Notes: generated from the letters alone by a model not told the origin. A DNA stretch of 64,000 nucleotides from Prevotella sp. MGM1 (GCF_002933775.1 NZ_BEWV01000207.1:28132-92131); one strand, 5' to 3'. Positions 16,098 to 25,946 are shown, counted from the stretch's first letter. A program made the numbers and translations.

Positions 16098-16243
16098 CAG
16101 TCAAAGATGAATATATAAGAGGAAGAACGGCTTGCCTTGCAAGCTCCAATTATAAAGTTGATGCCATTGGATATGTATTTCCAAATGGCATGGACACAGC
16201 AATGTGGAGCATTGCCCCACATTGCCGTTCTGCCAGATGTCGG

Positions 16244-16531
16244 TCAGTTCAGGTATGACCATTCTGCTATCTCCAGTTCCTCGCCACAAGGGAAATCAAT
16301 GATAGGGTCACAAATGAATGTACCACAGAAATTGACTACTACACAGCCGTTTTTCAGAGAGGCTGGTTCACTCCAATCATCGTCCGTATGTCGGATATGA
16401 TACCACAGTTTACCCTTGGGCAAGGTTTCGGTGGCAATCCGCAAATCAATAAATTCGCCCTCAATGGTCTTGCCATTCGCCAAAGTCAGAAGCATAGGCG
16501 ATTTACTTTCTTTTCTGTAATCGTACAGCAT
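16244..16531 (-). CDS. Small conserved hypothetical protein
   Basis: A 95-residue protein (MLYDYRKESKSPMLLTLANGKTIEGEFIDL...) with beta-rich spacing and a central IRHTDDDW segment. It lies 10 bases downstream of the 74-residue gene and probably shares its transcript. It has no signal peptide. Function unknown. Confidence 0.65.
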   Translation of the reverse strand: MLYDYRKESKSPMLLTLANGKTIEGEFIDLRIATETLPKGKLWYHIRHTDDDWSEPASLKNGCVVVNFCGTFICDPIIDFPCGEELEIAEWSYLN

Positions 16532-16541
16532 AATCTTTCTT

Positions 16542-16766
16542 TTAATCTGTTATCTCAATTATTTCATCAATCCGACCGCAAAGGAATGTCCGTAAAGCGG
16601 TCTTGTCCACAGCATAGTATTCGGCTATATGTCCGTATTGCTTGACAAAGTAGCGTTTCAGTATGTCAGAGAAGTCAAAGCGGTAGCCCATTAGCGGAAT
16701 AGCCCTTTTGAAATAGGTGTTGCTGTTCACGCTGTTCGTAAGCCAATTTTTCTGTTGTCGGCTCAT
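16542..16766 (-). CDS. Small conserved hypothetical protein
   Basis: Starting at ATG 16766 gives 74 residues, MSRQQKNWLTNSVNSNTYFK..., basic and soluble. The frame is open to 16994, but the extra part is hydrophobic and Phe/Ser-rich, unlike coding sequence. A non-ATG start slightly upstream (VYQLRVQLNEGTP reads well) is possible. It precedes the 16244 gene with a 10-base gap. No function can be given. Confidence 0.55.
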   Translation of the reverse strand: MSRQQKNWLTNSVNSNTYFKRAIPLMGYRFDFSDILKRYFVKQYGHIAEYYAVDKTALRTFLCGRIDEIIEITD

Positions 16767-17534
16767 TGGCGTACCCTCATTGAGTTGCACTCTCAATTGA
16801 TAGACCTTGCTATCTTGCAAGGAAGAAAGACGGGATATATACCTTTGCGACACAATTTTTATCTGCCAACCCGAAAGACGATGTGAAGACGAGAAAGGAT
16901 AGTAAGTGTACAACAGGAGCACTATAAACGGAAAAACGCATTTCAAAACAATAGCGAATAAAAAGAAGGATTTGCTGACGAAAAGAAAAAGCAATCAAGA
17001 GTTTAGAAATTGAGAAAATCAAGTAGTTTAGTTTAGAACTTGATTAGATATACAAAAACCAAACTAAACCTATTCCATCATTACTTTACTCACGTTATTG
17101 GAAACGGCATCAAACCTAACTTTCGTCCGAGGGACAGGCGAGGGACAAGCAACAATACAACGAGGGACAAATTATATCCCTTGCATTTCAGCATGGTTTT
17201 TCAGGAATGTTTTTATAGCTTTTTTCTTTTGGTGTGCAAGATTACGGCTTTTAACATTTCTGAAATAAAACAGAATCTAACTATAGATCCGAGGGACAAG
17301 GAGGGATAAAGAAAAAATAATCGTGAGGGACAAACCGTGTCCCTTACATTTCAGTAGGGCTTTTAGGAAGTGGTTTTATTGTTTTTCTTTCTTTTTATAT
17401 GCGAAATTTTGTCCCCCGTTTGTCCCCCGAAAATATCATTCAAAAAATTCTCCATTGATACACAGCGATTTACACAATATAAATATCGTTTGCGTGGGGA
17501 AATAAACATTCTGCATCGGAAAATAAGGTGAAAA
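16767..17534. other. Non-coding region with iteron-like repeats
   Basis: Two plus-strand frames here (17040-17309 and 17323-17505) share the residues RDK..PLHFS only because the DNA is duplicated, and they do not look like genes. TACCTTTG at 16840-16847 resembles a -7 element facing right. The rest holds the GAGGGACAA array. Confidence 0.5.
17129..17428. repeat. GAGGGACAA iteron-like array
   Basis: GAGGGACAA or one-base variants occur at 17129-17137, 17140-17148, 17162-17170, 17291-17299, 17301-17309 and 17325-17333. Inverted TTGTCCCCC occurs at 17409-17417 and 17420-17428. A longer imperfect direct repeat of about 65 bases (17161-17225 and 17324-17390) includes a palindrome AGGGACA-N5-TGTCCCT in its second copy. 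Such clusters suit a replication origin, partition site or recombinase-binding site. Confidence 0.6.
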
Positions 17535-17813
17535 ATGGCGTTTTTCAGGAGTTGTCAGACATTTGTTGCTATTCTGTTGCTGAAAGTTCCCAAATATCAA
17601 CCTAAGAAAGTAAGTATCAAACAGTTAAGAAAACAAACTGAGTTTCTGCATCGGAATATGACCGATATTTCGTTCAGCACACTATATCGACTTTTGAAAG
17701 TTATAGGATTGGCAACAAGTTGGGAATCTTTAATGCCGGAACTCCCGGAATCACCATATACATACGATGATAAAGGTAAAAAGATGCAAAGAGTAAGACA
17801 TCGTAAGTCATAG
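17535..17813 (+). CDS. Small hypothetical protein
   Basis: A 92-residue basic protein. The N-terminal 20 residues look less coding-like than the rest, and KKVSIKQLRKQTEFLHRN followed by ISFSTLYRLLKVIGL could form a helix-turn-helix. It lies between the iteron-like array and the Fic operators, where a small DNA-binding protein would make sense. No family recognised, and the start is uncertain. Confidence 0.4.
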   Translation: MAFFRSCQTFVAILLLKVPKYQPKKVSIKQLRKQTEFLHRNMTDISFSTLYRLLKVIGLATSWESLMPELPESPYTYDDKGKKMQRVRHRKS

Positions 17814-17824
17814 ATAACAGAGCC

Positions 17825-17912
17825 TATCGGCTCAAATCAAGTGCTAACATGGCAAAAATCAGCTCAAATTGAGCCGATAATCCAATAAATTTTAGTAATT
17901 TTGAGCCGATAA
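17825..17912 (+). promoter_or_regulatory. Operator-like repeats and -7 element of the Fic gene
   Basis: A TTGAGCCGATA motif occurs at 17867-17880 and 17899-17912, and inverted (TATCGGCTCAAAT) at 17825-17837. GCTCAA-A-TTGAGC (17862-17874) is a palindrome. The last copy overlaps a -7 match TAATTTTG (17896-17903). Autorepression by the Fic protein's own winged helix is likely. Confidence 0.55.
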
Positions 17913-17924
17913 AAACTTTGAGAT

Positions 17925-18959
17925 ATGACTCAAGAGATTGAAATCCTTCAGTTCCTTCACTACAATCCGGAGGTATCACGTGCTGAAATAGGCTCAGCAT
18001 TGACTAATGCCCCAAGTCCGGCAACACTTAAACGATTGATTGCCGATGGCGTCGCTAAAGGACACATAGAGGTTGTCGGTCGTGGTCCGGCTACTCGTTA
18101 TAGACTTACTCCGCAGGCTCATGCGACTATGGAGTTGAATCTTGACACATACTTTGACAAGGATGTCGACGAACGTCAGGTGCAGGAATCGTTCAATTTT
18201 GAGCTCATAAATGAAATTCTTCCAAAGGTGGATTTATTCACCAATGAGGAATTGCAACGTCTTGATGACGCACAGAAACTCTTCCGTCTGCATCTCTCGG
18301 AGATGTCCGAGTTGGAATATCGCAAAGAGATGGAACGTCTCGGAATTGACTTGTCTTGGAAATCTTCGCAGATTGAGGGCAATACTTATTCGTTGCTGGA
18401 AACGGAGAGACTGCTGAAAGAAAAACAGACGGCAAGCGGTAAAACGAAAGAGGAAGCCGTGATGCTCCTCAATCACAAGGATGCTCTTGACTTTATTCTT
18501 GATGTGCCGGACTATCTTATGGATTTGACTGTCGCCCGTATCGAGGAGATTCATGCGCTACTTACAAAAGAATTAGGCGTTGAGAGAAATATCCGTCATC
18601 GCCGTGTCGGTATAACCGGAACCAACTATACTCCCCTCGACAATGAGTTTCAGATTCGCGAGACACTTGAAGATACAGTGCGACTAATCAACGGCAAGAG
18701 CAATATCTTCGAGAAGGCTCTGCTTGCGCTCGTTTTACTAAGCTATATTCAGGCGTTCACCGACGGCAACAAGCGTACAGCCCGAATAGTAAGCAACGGT
18801 ATTCTCATCGCCAACGGCTATTGCCCGATTTCATTCCGCACGGTAAATTCAATCGACTACAAAAAGGCAATGCTGATGTTCTACGAGCAAAATAATATCG
18901 CAGCCTTCAAACGTATTTTTATTGACCAGTTCCTCTTCGCCGTCAAGACTTACTTTTAG
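17925..18959 (+). CDS. Fic-family protein with N-terminal winged helix, catalytic His replaced
   Basis: The 344-residue protein has an N-terminal winged helix (about 1-65), an inhibitory motif SSQIEGN (147-153, the [S/T]xxxE[G/N] type of class II Fic proteins), and the Fic core at 276-287, QAFTDGNKRTAR. Fic enzymes normally have HxFxDGNxRxxR and use the His to transfer AMP or similar groups to target hydroxyls. Here that position is Gln276 (codon CAG), so ordinary activity is doubtful, while the nucleotide-binding loop is intact. Operator-like repeats upstream imply self-regulation. It may be cargo at the edge of the element or an old chromosomal gene. Confidence 0.85.
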   Translation: MTQEIEILQFLHYNPEVSRAEIGSALTNAPSPATLKRLIADGVAKGHIEVVGRGPATRYRLTPQAHATMELNLDTYFDKDVDERQVQESFNFELINEILPKVDLFTNEELQRLDDAQKLFRLHLSEMSELEYRKEMERLGIDLSWKSSQIEGNTYSLLETERLLKEKQTASGKTKEEAVMLLNHKDALDFILDVPDYLMDLTVARIEEIHALLTKELGVERNIRHRRVGITGTNYTPLDNEFQIRETLEDTVRLINGKSNIFEKALLALVLLSYIQAFTDGNKRTARIVSNGILIANGYCPISFRTVNSIDYKKAMLMFYEQNNIAAFKRIFIDQFLFAVKTYF

Positions 18960-19667
18960 GCAATTTGTACGCTCATCTGTATGTCGCGAAAAGTTAAAGT
19001 CACTATATTCCTTTGATAATCGGAAGATTATCGCTACTTTTACATTGAGTCACTGTTGTCGGTTTGGCTAGTGCGGCTTGTAACAATTTAAGTAGCAGAC
19101 GGTTAACAACTTGCAACCATAGAAAATTCACGTCACTTGTACGGATTAGAGTCACACTTATCTGTATATCAACAAATTAACCGCTTCTGCGTCGGAAGAT
19201 AATTCGTATATTTTTTCACCGCAGCATTGAAAACTTTGAAAGTGAAAAGCCCATTGTACTTCACACTATACGTAGACACTTTTCTACCTTTTTATCATTG
19301 GTTATGACTATATACTACGTAATTTAGAATCTACCCTAAAATGTACTCTGAATGCTTTTAACTTATACATCGTTCTAATAACAATGCCTTACCTGCATGT
19401 ACATATTATTCTCATCAACGATGAACAAGTATACTATTCCATTAAATAGGTCTAAGCTGTCCAAATGCTCCAATTAAAATATTTCTCATGTAATAAACCC
19501 ACATCATCATTAATTTCAATTTCAAGAAAAACAGATCAGCTCATTAATAGTCATTATCTTCTTTTACCACAAACTAAACAAATTAAGAAACCCTCCTTTC
19601 AATACTTGAAACTCAAATTCGCAATCTATCTATGGACGCAAGATAATGGCAGATATAACTTTAATTC
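18960..19667. other. Non-coding stretch at the likely element edge
   Basis: No gene is supported; the frame at 19465-19737 overlaps the end of the crp gene and looks random. Two imperfectly repeated blocks are seen: CTCATCTGTATGTC (18972-18985) with CGGAAGATTAT (19021-19031), and CTTATCTGTATATC (19157-19170) with CGGAAGATAAT (19193-19203). GAGTCAC also recurs. The mobile element probably ends in or just before this stretch. Confidence 0.4.
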
Positions 19668-20273
19668 TCACTTTCTATCTTCTAGCAAAGATGATGTTCT
19701 GACACGACTTAAAGTCTCTGGAGTCATCTGTAAATAGCTTGCAATATAAACCAATGGAGCGCGTAAAACAAGTTGAGGATGCCGTTTAACCAATTTTGAA
19801 TATCTATCCTGTGCTGTCTCAAAACGAAGCAAGTCTGCATGGATTTGACTTTCTATCAACGATTCTTCTAATATCTTACGATACAATATTTGTATGTTCA
19901 CACTTTTCATTGCTACCTGTTCCAAAATAGGCCTTGGCATCGCATATATAACCGTCGGTTCAAGAGCTATTATTTCAAGAGCTGTAGGTTCTTCTTTGAA
20001 AAGACTTTCTATACTCATCACAATGTGGTTTTCTACCGCCATGTGCTCAGTCACCTCTTTACCATTTTTATGATAAAACAGCCTGACTAATCCTTTTACT
20101 ATCCAATATATATGTGTACACGTCTCACCCTTAACAAGAATCTTCTCACCTTTCTGAAATTTCATCGGAACCAAAACATTCTCCAATACATCCAATTCGT
20201 CATGAGACATTGTACTGTAACGTCTGGCTAATTCTCTTGCCACATCGCGCTTTGTCAGTCCTATATTTGGCAT
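19668..20273 (-). CDS. Crp/Fnr-family transcription regulator
   Basis: The 201-residue protein has a cyclic-nucleotide-binding-type beta-roll (about 35-125: FQKGEKILVKGETCTHIYWI, GLVRLFYHKNGKE) and a short C-terminal helix-turn-helix (about 165-195, ASYLQMTPETLSRVR). It binds DNA and presumably senses a small molecule; no iron-sulphur cysteine set is present. It starts 23 bases after the lepA stop, so the two are likely co-transcribed. Its targets cannot be told from sequence. Confidence 0.88.
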   Translation of the reverse strand: MPNIGLTKRDVARELARRYSTMSHDELDVLENVLVPMKFQKGEKILVKGETCTHIYWIVKGLVRLFYHKNGKEVTEHMAVENHIVMSIESLFKEEPTALEIIALEPTVIYAMPRPILEQVAMKSVNIQILYRKILEESLIESQIHADLLRFETAQDRYSKLVKRHPQLVLRAPLVYIASYLQMTPETLSRVRTSSLLEDRK

Positions 20274-20296
20274 ACAACTCCTCCTTAATTATTTTA

Positions 20297-22078
20297 TTAA
20301 TCCAATTTCAATACAGCAAGGAATGCCTTTTGCGGCACTTCCACATTGCCGATCTGCTTCATACGCTTCTTGCCTTTTTTCTGTTTCTCTAACAATTTTC
20401 GTTTTCGACTCACGTCTCCACCATAGCATTTGGCTGTAACATCTTTGCGGACACACTTTATTGTCTCGCGAGCAACAATCTTTGCTCCAATTGCCGCCTG
20501 AATAGCTATGTCAAACTGCTGTCTCGGTATCAGTTCTTTCAATTTCTCACACATCCTTCGACCGAATGCCACCGCATTATCCTGATGTGTCAAAGTAGAT
20601 AAAGCATCTACTGGTTCCCCATTCAACAATATATCCAACTTAGCCAACTTCGACGGCCTGAAACAATCCACATGATAATCAAATGAAGCATACCCCTTAG
20701 ATATACTCTTTAATTTATCATAGAAATCAATGACTATTTCACCAAGAGGTAACATAAAATGCAACTCCACACGATTGCCGCTCACATACTGCTGATCTAT
20801 AAGCTCGCCTCGTTTATCAAGACACAATGTCATTATCGGACCGATATAATCAGCCGCTGTTATAATAGAAGCCCTGATATATGGCTCCTCTATATGATCT
20901 ATCAACGTTTGCTCGGGAAGTCCTGACGGATTGTGAACCTCTTTTACTTCGCCATGCTTGTCATAACACATGTACGATACGTTCGGCACTGTTGTTATTA
21001 CATCCATATTAAATTCGCGGTCAAGACGCTCCTGGATTATTTCCATATGCAACAGGCCGAGAAAACCGCATCTGAATCCAAATCCGAGAGCGATTGAAGA
21101 CTCCGGTGAGAAAGTCAACGAAGCGTCGTTCAACTTTAATTTTTCAAGAGACGCACGCAAGTTCTCATAGTCAGACGGATCAATAGGATATACACCAGCA
21201 AAGACCATGGGCTTTACCTCCTGAAACCCCTCTATTGCCTTATCGCAAGGACAGGATACGTGAGTTATCGTATCACCTACCTTTACCTCCTTACTATCCT
21301 TTATTCCACTTATTATATATCCCACATCACCCGTACTCAACTGTTTACGAGGATGCATATCCATTTTCAACACTCCGATCTCATCGGCTGTATATTCCAT
21401 GCCGGTATTGAAAAACTTTACCTTGTCACCTTGTCTTATCGTACCATTTTCAATCTTGAAATAAGCGATTATTCCACGAAAAGAATTGAATACCGAGTCG
21501 AAAATCAAAGCTTGTAGTGGTGATTCTATTTCTCCGACTGGATGTGGGACGCGCTCAACAACAGCATTCAATATCTCTTCCACTCCATGTCCTGTCTTAC
21601 CGCTTGCTCTAATAATATCAGAGCGGTCACACCCTATAAGGTCTATAATTTCGTCCTCTACCTCATCAGGCATAGCACTCGGCATATCTATCTTATTTAT
21701 CACCGGTATTATTTCCAAATCATGGTCTATCGCCATATACAGATTGGAGATTGTCTGAGCCTGCACACCCTGTGTGGCATCTACAACAAGAAGCGCACCC
21801 TCACATGCCGCTATACTACGCGAAACCTCATAAGAAAAATCGACATGTCCCGGAGTGTCTATCAAATTGAGTATGAACTTCTCGTTTTTATAAGTATACT
21901 CCATCTGGATAGCATGACTTTTTATCGTTATACCACGCTCACGCTCCAAATCCATATTGTCAAGCATCTGCCCCTCTGTTACTTGTATTGTTTTGGTATA
22001 TTCAAGCATACGATCGGCAAGGGTTGATTTTCCATGATCAATATGTGCTATTATGCAGAAATTTCGTATATGGTTCAT
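20297..22078 (-). CDS. lepA: Elongation factor 4 (LepA), ribosomal back-translocase GTPase
   Basis: 593 residues, full family length. The G1 loop AHIDHGKST is at about 11-19, followed by DTPGHVDF (G3) and NKIDMP (G4). The LepA-specific C-terminal domain ends in [24 protein letters not shown], which binds near the ribosomal tRNA sites. It remodels stalled or mistranslocated ribosomes. Its promoter (22102-22132) is near perfect. It leads a two-gene unit with the Crp/Fnr regulator. Confidence 0.97.
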   Translation of the reverse strand: MNHIRNFCIIAHIDHGKSTLADRMLEYTKTIQVTEGQMLDNMDLERERGITIKSHAIQMEYTYKNEKFILNLIDTPGHVDFSYEVSRSIAACEGALLVVDATQGVQAQTISNLYMAIDHDLEIIPVINKIDMPSAMPDEVEDEIIDLIGCDRSDIIRASGKTGHGVEEILNAVVERVPHPVGEIESPLQALIFDSVFNSFRGIIAYFKIENGTIRQGDKVKFFNTGMEYTADEIGVLKMDMHPRKQLSTGDVGYIISGIKDSKEVKVGDTITHVSCPCDKAIEGFQEVKPMVFAGVYPIDPSDYENLRASLEKLKLNDASLTFSPESSIALGFGFRCGFLGLLHMEIIQERLDREFNMDVITTVPNVSYMCYDKHGEVKEVHNPSGLPEQTLIDHIEEPYIRASIITAADYIGPIMTLCLDKRGELIDQQYVSGNRVELHFMLPLGEIVIDFYDKLKSISKGYASFDYHVDCFRPSKLAKLDILLNGEPVDALSTLTHQDNAVAFGRRMCEKLKELIPRQQFDIAIQAAIGAKIVARETIKCVRKDVTAKCYGGDVSRKRKLLEKQKKGKKRMKQIGNVEVPQKAFLAVLKLD

Positions 22079-22101
22079 TTATTATCATGTTTATTAAAAC
22101 G

Positions 22102-22132
22102 CAAAGTTACTGCAAATCATGCAAACATCAAA
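22102..22132 (-). promoter_or_regulatory. lepA promoter
   Basis: On the minus strand TTTG (22132..22129), exactly 19 bases, then TAACTTTG (22109..22102), a full consensus Bacteroides promoter, 24 bases before the lepA start. Confidence 0.8.
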
Positions 22133-22255
22133 ATAAATCTAGAGTTATTTTTAACAAATTTTGAATAGTATACAGCACTAAAACAAGGAACACACCGTTA
22201 TTTAGTTAGTAAATTAAAGATATTACACATAGTAAACATAATACTAACCACAAGT

Positions 22256-22957
22256 ATGACAAATGCTGATAATATTATCAAGGAATTAAGCCTTCTGGCA
22301 ACAGAAGAAAAACAACGTTTTCTTCCACGCTTTTTCAAAACCGGCAAAGGACAATATGGAGAAGGAGACATATTTCTTGGAGTTATCGTACCACACACAA
22401 GAATAATAGCACGAAAGTACGCTGACATTGATAAATCAGACATTTTAAAACTTTTGAATTCCGAATATCACGAAGTGAGGTTGTGCGCCCTACTGATAAT
22501 GGTGAGAAAATGCCAGAAAGGAAACGATAATGTCATGAGGGAAATGTTTAACATGTATCTGAAACACACTGATAGAATTAACAATTGGGATCTCGTCGAC
22601 CTATCTGCCCCAATGATTGTAGGCAACTATTTGGTTGACAAGTCACACGACATTCTTTACCGTTTGGCAGAGAGTAAACTGCTGTGGGACAATAGAATTG
22701 CCATTGTATCCACAATCTCATTCATACGCCGAAATGAATTTGACGACACATATAACCTTGCCTTAAAAATGATGAACCATCCGCACGATTTAATCCACAA
22801 AGCCATCGGATGGATGCTACGGGAAGCAGGTAAGCGGAATCCAAGACGACTATATGAATTTGTTGATACCTATAGAACGGAGATGCCTCGCACAATGCTG
22901 AGATATGCAATAGAAAAATTCTCAAAGGAAGAGAAAAAGTGGCTGATGAGAAAATAA
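22256..22957 (+). CDS. DNA alkylation repair protein (AlkD/HEAT type)
   Basis: The 233-residue all-helical protein resembles AlkD-like HEAT-repeat glycosylases that remove alkylated purines. Matching blocks include FFKTGKGQYGEGDIFLGV near the start, NNWDLVDLSAP in the middle, and a late MLREAGKR. It is cytoplasmic and transcribed alone, divergent from lepA. The start ATG at 22256 fits family N-termini (short helix before the first repeat). Confidence 0.88.
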   Translation: MTNADNIIKELSLLATEEKQRFLPRFFKTGKGQYGEGDIFLGVIVPHTRIIARKYADIDKSDILKLLNSEYHEVRLCALLIMVRKCQKGNDNVMREMFNMYLKHTDRINNWDLVDLSAPMIVGNYLVDKSHDILYRLAESKLLWDNRIAIVSTISFIRRNEFDDTYNLALKMMNHPHDLIHKAIGWMLREAGKRNPRRLYEFVDTYRTEMPRTMLRYAIEKFSKEEKKWLMRK

Positions 22958-23297
22958 ATTAAGCGTATCCTGAGCTCTTCTTCCTTTATCATTCTATCCA
23001 TAACAATTTTTATTTCTTCACAAAATTAAATTTGTGACATATTCACAAGTCACTTGACAAATTATGCAAGTTAATGCATGAAGTTTTCAGTGTAATTACG
23101 GACTCATCAGCCTTATACTATCAACTAGCATTGTTCTGTCATGCGATCCGATTGACCGCCCGTTGCAAAAGGATACCCAATATACCAATCGCTTATCTTT
23201 ACCATTCCCACAAGATGGCCATACAACCAAATAATGATACACGATATACATTATGAAAAATACTCCTGCAATACATGAGTGTTTCGAATTTTATAGG
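22958..23297. other. Intergenic stretch between alkylation repair gene and tex
   Basis: About 340 bases with no supported gene, tRNA or strong hairpin. It ends in the tex -7 element. Confidence 0.5.
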
Positions 23298-23305
23298 TAA
23301 TTTTG
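23298..23305 (+). promoter_or_regulatory. tex -7 element
   Basis: TAATTTTG matches TAnnTTTG, 24 bases before the ATG at 23330. It places the transcript start downstream of the ATG at 23303, excluding that start. Confidence 0.65.
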
Positions 23306-23329
23306 CAACCATACAATATAAATACATAT

Positions 23330-25507
23330 ATGGAAAATCAAAGATCGGTATTCGTAAAGCTGATATCCACTGAACTTAACCTGCCTGAACACGGAGTAGC
23401 AAATACACTCTCTATGCTTGATGAAGGATTCACTGTACCTTTTATAAGCAGATATCGCAAGGAACGCACCGGAGAACTCGATGAGGTGCAGATTACCGCT
23501 ATCCACGACATGAGCGGACGGTTAAAAGAAATCGCCAAACGAAAAGAGACAATAATCAATACAATCACGGAACAGAATAAAATGACTGATGAGTTGAGAA
23601 TACGCATCAACAATATCTGGAATGCCACCGAACTGGAAGATATATATATGCCATACAAGCCGAAGCGTCGCACCAGAGCTCAGATCGCACTTGAAATGGG
23701 GCTCGAACCATTGGCAAAAATCATTATGTCACAACGTGAAAGAGAGCCTGAACAAATAGCCAAAAGATTTGTAAAAGATGAAGTTAAAGACATCACAACA
23801 GCCATAAAAGGTGCACAGGACATAATAGCCGAGCATATAAGCGAAGATGAATGGACAAGACAACAAGTACGCGGCAGTTTCCGCAGAGATGCATTCATTA
23901 CGTCAAAATTAATAAAAGCCAAAGGGGAAAATGAGAATGCCGCCAAATACAGTGATTACTTCAATTTCTCCGAACCTCTCCGAAAATGTTCTTCTCACAG
24001 ACTTCTTGCTATACGCCGAGGGGAAAATGAAGGCATATTACGCGTAAATATATCGGTAGACGATGATAATTGCATTGAAAAACTGTATCAAAGATATATA
24101 CATGGACATGGCAAGTGTTGCGATCTGGTGGCCTATGCCATAAAAGACGGATATAAACGCTTACTCAAACCAAGTATCGAGACTGAATTTGCAGCTCTGA
24201 GTAAAGAAAAAGCCGATAAAGAAGCCATCAATGTATTTGCCGAAAACTTACGGCAACTATTACTCAGCGCACCACTCGGGCAAAAGCGTGTTATGGGGGT
24301 CGACCCAGGATTTAGAACTGGATGCAAGATTGCTTGCCTTGATACACAAGGTAACCTGCTACATCATGAGGCTATATTCCCCCACCCGCCTGTATCAAAA
24401 ATTTCCATCGCCACAACCCGCATGCAGGCCATGATAAAAGAATATGCCATCGAAGCCATAGGCATCGGAAATGGGACAGCGAGTAGAGAGACAAAAATAT
24501 TTGTAGACGACGCAGTAAAAGGCACCCAGATAAAAGTCTTTATGGTTAGTGAAGCCGGCGCATCAGTATATTCAGCCTCCAAAACCGCACGTGAGGAATT
24601 TCCAAATGAGGATGTAACTGTTCGTGGAGCGGTATCTATCGGAAGGCGACTGATAGATCCGCTCGCAGAACTGGTCAAGATAGATCCGAAGAGTATCGGC
24701 ATTGGGCAATATCAACATGATGTGGATCAGATAAAACTAAAAAAGAGCCTCGATCATACAGTTGAAAGTTGCGTCAATTTAGTAGGTGTCAACCTGAACA
24801 CAGCGAGTAAGCATCTATTATCATATGTGAGTGGACTCAGTTTATCATTGGCTCAAAGCATCGTGGAATACCGACGTGAAAACGGGGCATTCACAAGTCG
24901 TACACAACTAAAAAAAGTTCCACGACTCGGTCCTGTAGCATATCAACAATGCGCTGGGTTTCTTAGAATACCTGACAGCCATAATCCTCTTGACAACAGC
25001 GCTGTACATCCTGAAAGTTACAATATAGTGGAACATATGGCAAATGATTGTGGATGCACTGTTGAAGAACTTATCAGAAATAAGAATAAACGTAGACAAA
25101 TAAACATAAAACGCTATATTACATCTATGACCGGACAACCAACACTTACTGACATTATGCAAGAATTAGATAAACCTGGACGAGATCCGAGAGAACAAAT
25201 AGAAGAATTTGAATTTGATCCTAACACCACTTCTATTGATAATCTTGTCGAGGGTATTATTCTTCCCGGTATAGTTACAAATATAACAAACTTCGGGGCA
25301 TTCGTTGACATTGGCGTTCATCAGGACGGACTTGTGCATATATCTCAAATAGCAGATAGGTTTATTACTGACCCGACACAAATAGTAAGACTACATCAGC
25401 ATGTTAAAGTCAAGATTATTGAAATAGACAGAAAACGCAAACGGATTTCTCTCTCCATGAAAGGAATTGAAGATTTAAGATTTGCAAGCATGAAAAAGGA
25501 ATTATAA
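23330..25507 (+). CDS. tex: Tex-family RNA-binding protein
   Basis: 725 residues. In order: N-terminal helical domain (MENQRSVFVKLISTELNLPE...), a YqgF/RNase-H-like domain (RVMGVDPGFRTGCKIACLD), helix-hairpin-helix segments (ALKKVPRLGP-type block) and a C-terminal S1 RNA-binding domain (VTNITNFGAFVDIGVHQDGL). Tex binds nucleic acids and is linked to transcription and RNA turnover. It is transcribed alone and stops before a perfect bidirectional terminator. Confidence 0.95.
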   Translation: MENQRSVFVKLISTELNLPEHGVANTLSMLDEGFTVPFISRYRKERTGELDEVQITAIHDMSGRLKEIAKRKETIINTITEQNKMTDELRIRINNIWNATELEDIYMPYKPKRRTRAQIALEMGLEPLAKIIMSQREREPEQIAKRFVKDEVKDITTAIKGAQDIIAEHISEDEWTRQQVRGSFRRDAFITSKLIKAKGENENAAKYSDYFNFSEPLRKCSSHRLLAIRRGENEGILRVNISVDDDNCIEKLYQRYIHGHGKCCDLVAYAIKDGYKRLLKPSIETEFAALSKEKADKEAINVFAENLRQLLLSAPLGQKRVMGVDPGFRTGCKIACLDTQGNLLHHEAIFPHPPVSKISIATTRMQAMIKEYAIEAIGIGNGTASRETKIFVDDAVKGTQIKVFMVSEAGASVYSASKTAREEFPNEDVTVRGAVSIGRRLIDPLAELVKIDPKSIGIGQYQHDVDQIKLKKSLDHTVESCVNLVGVNLNTASKHLLSYVSGLSLSLAQSIVEYRRENGAFTSRTQLKKVPRLGPVAYQQCAGFLRIPDSHNPLDNSAVHPESYNIVEHMANDCGCTVEELIRNKNKRRQINIKRYITSMTGQPTLTDIMQELDKPGRDPREQIEEFEFDPNTTSIDNLVEGIILPGIVTNITNFGAFVDIGVHQDGLVHISQIADRFITDPTQIVRLHQHVKVKIIEIDRKRKRISLSMKGIEDLRFASMKKEL

Positions 25508-25528
25508 TACTTAGCCAAAAGGAAAAAT

Positions 25529-25562
25529 AAAAGGTGATGAAAATATGTTTTCATCACCTTTT
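25529..25562. terminator. Bidirectional terminator between tex and rplT
   Basis: A perfect 15-bp stem AAAAGGTGATGAAAA / TTTTCATCACCTTTT with a 4-nt loop, with A and T runs on both sides. It serves tex on the plus strand and rplT on the minus strand. Confidence 0.9.
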
Positions 25563-25601
25563 ATTTTATTGATTATAATATCACGAATGAAATAAATACT
25601 T

Positions 25602-25946
25602 TTACTTAACCTTGGCTACAATAGCCTTGAAAGCCTCGGGATTGTTTACTGCAAGGTCAGCAAGAACCTTACGGTTAATCTCTATTCCGGCCTTATTCAA
25701 AGCACCCATCAATACTGAATAACTCATACCTTCAAGGCGTGCGGCAGCATTGATACGCTGAATCCACAAAGAACGGAAATTACGTTTCTTATTGCGACGA
25801 TCACGATAAGCATAGGTAAGACCTTTTTCCCATGTGTTCTTCGCAACCGTCCAAACATTCTTGCGGGCTCCGAAGTAACCACGTGTCAGCTTTAAAATTC
25901 TTTTTCTCTTTGCTCTTGAAGCAACATGATTTACTGATCTTGGCAT
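25602..25946 (-). CDS. rplT: 50S ribosomal protein L20
   Basis: 114 residues, normal length. It begins [20 protein letters not shown] and has the typical basic N-terminus that binds 23S rRNA, followed by a globular domain ([20 protein letters not shown]). L20 is needed for early 50S assembly. It is last in infC-rpmI-rplT, 33 bases after rpmI. Confidence 0.97.
   Translation of the reverse strand: MPRSVNHVASRAKRKRILKLTRGYFGARKNVWTVAKNTWEKGLTYAYRDRRNKKRNFRSLWIQRINAAARLEGMSYSVLMGALNKAGIEINRKVLADLAVNNPEAFKAIVAKVK

Larger units (their letters stand above)
15450..16243. other. Region without a secure gene
   Basis: Nearly 800 bases lie between the ssb start and the next minus-strand stop. A plus-strand -7-like element (15650-15657) is followed by short frames broken by stops, then by an 88-codon frame. 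No stable long hairpin or tRNA is seen. Confidence 0.4.

Noticed and set aside
17129..17428. CRISPR array
   Set aside because: Repeats are only 9 bases, irregularly spaced and partly inverted; no cas genes.
17040..17505. Two plus-strand frames (17040-17309 and 17323-17505) with similar residues
   Set aside because: Their likeness comes from the duplicated iteron-rich DNA; composition is unlike protein and no start signals are seen.
19465..19737. Plus-strand 90-codon frame
   Set aside because: Overlaps the 3' end of the Crp/Fnr gene on the other strand and reads as random sequence.
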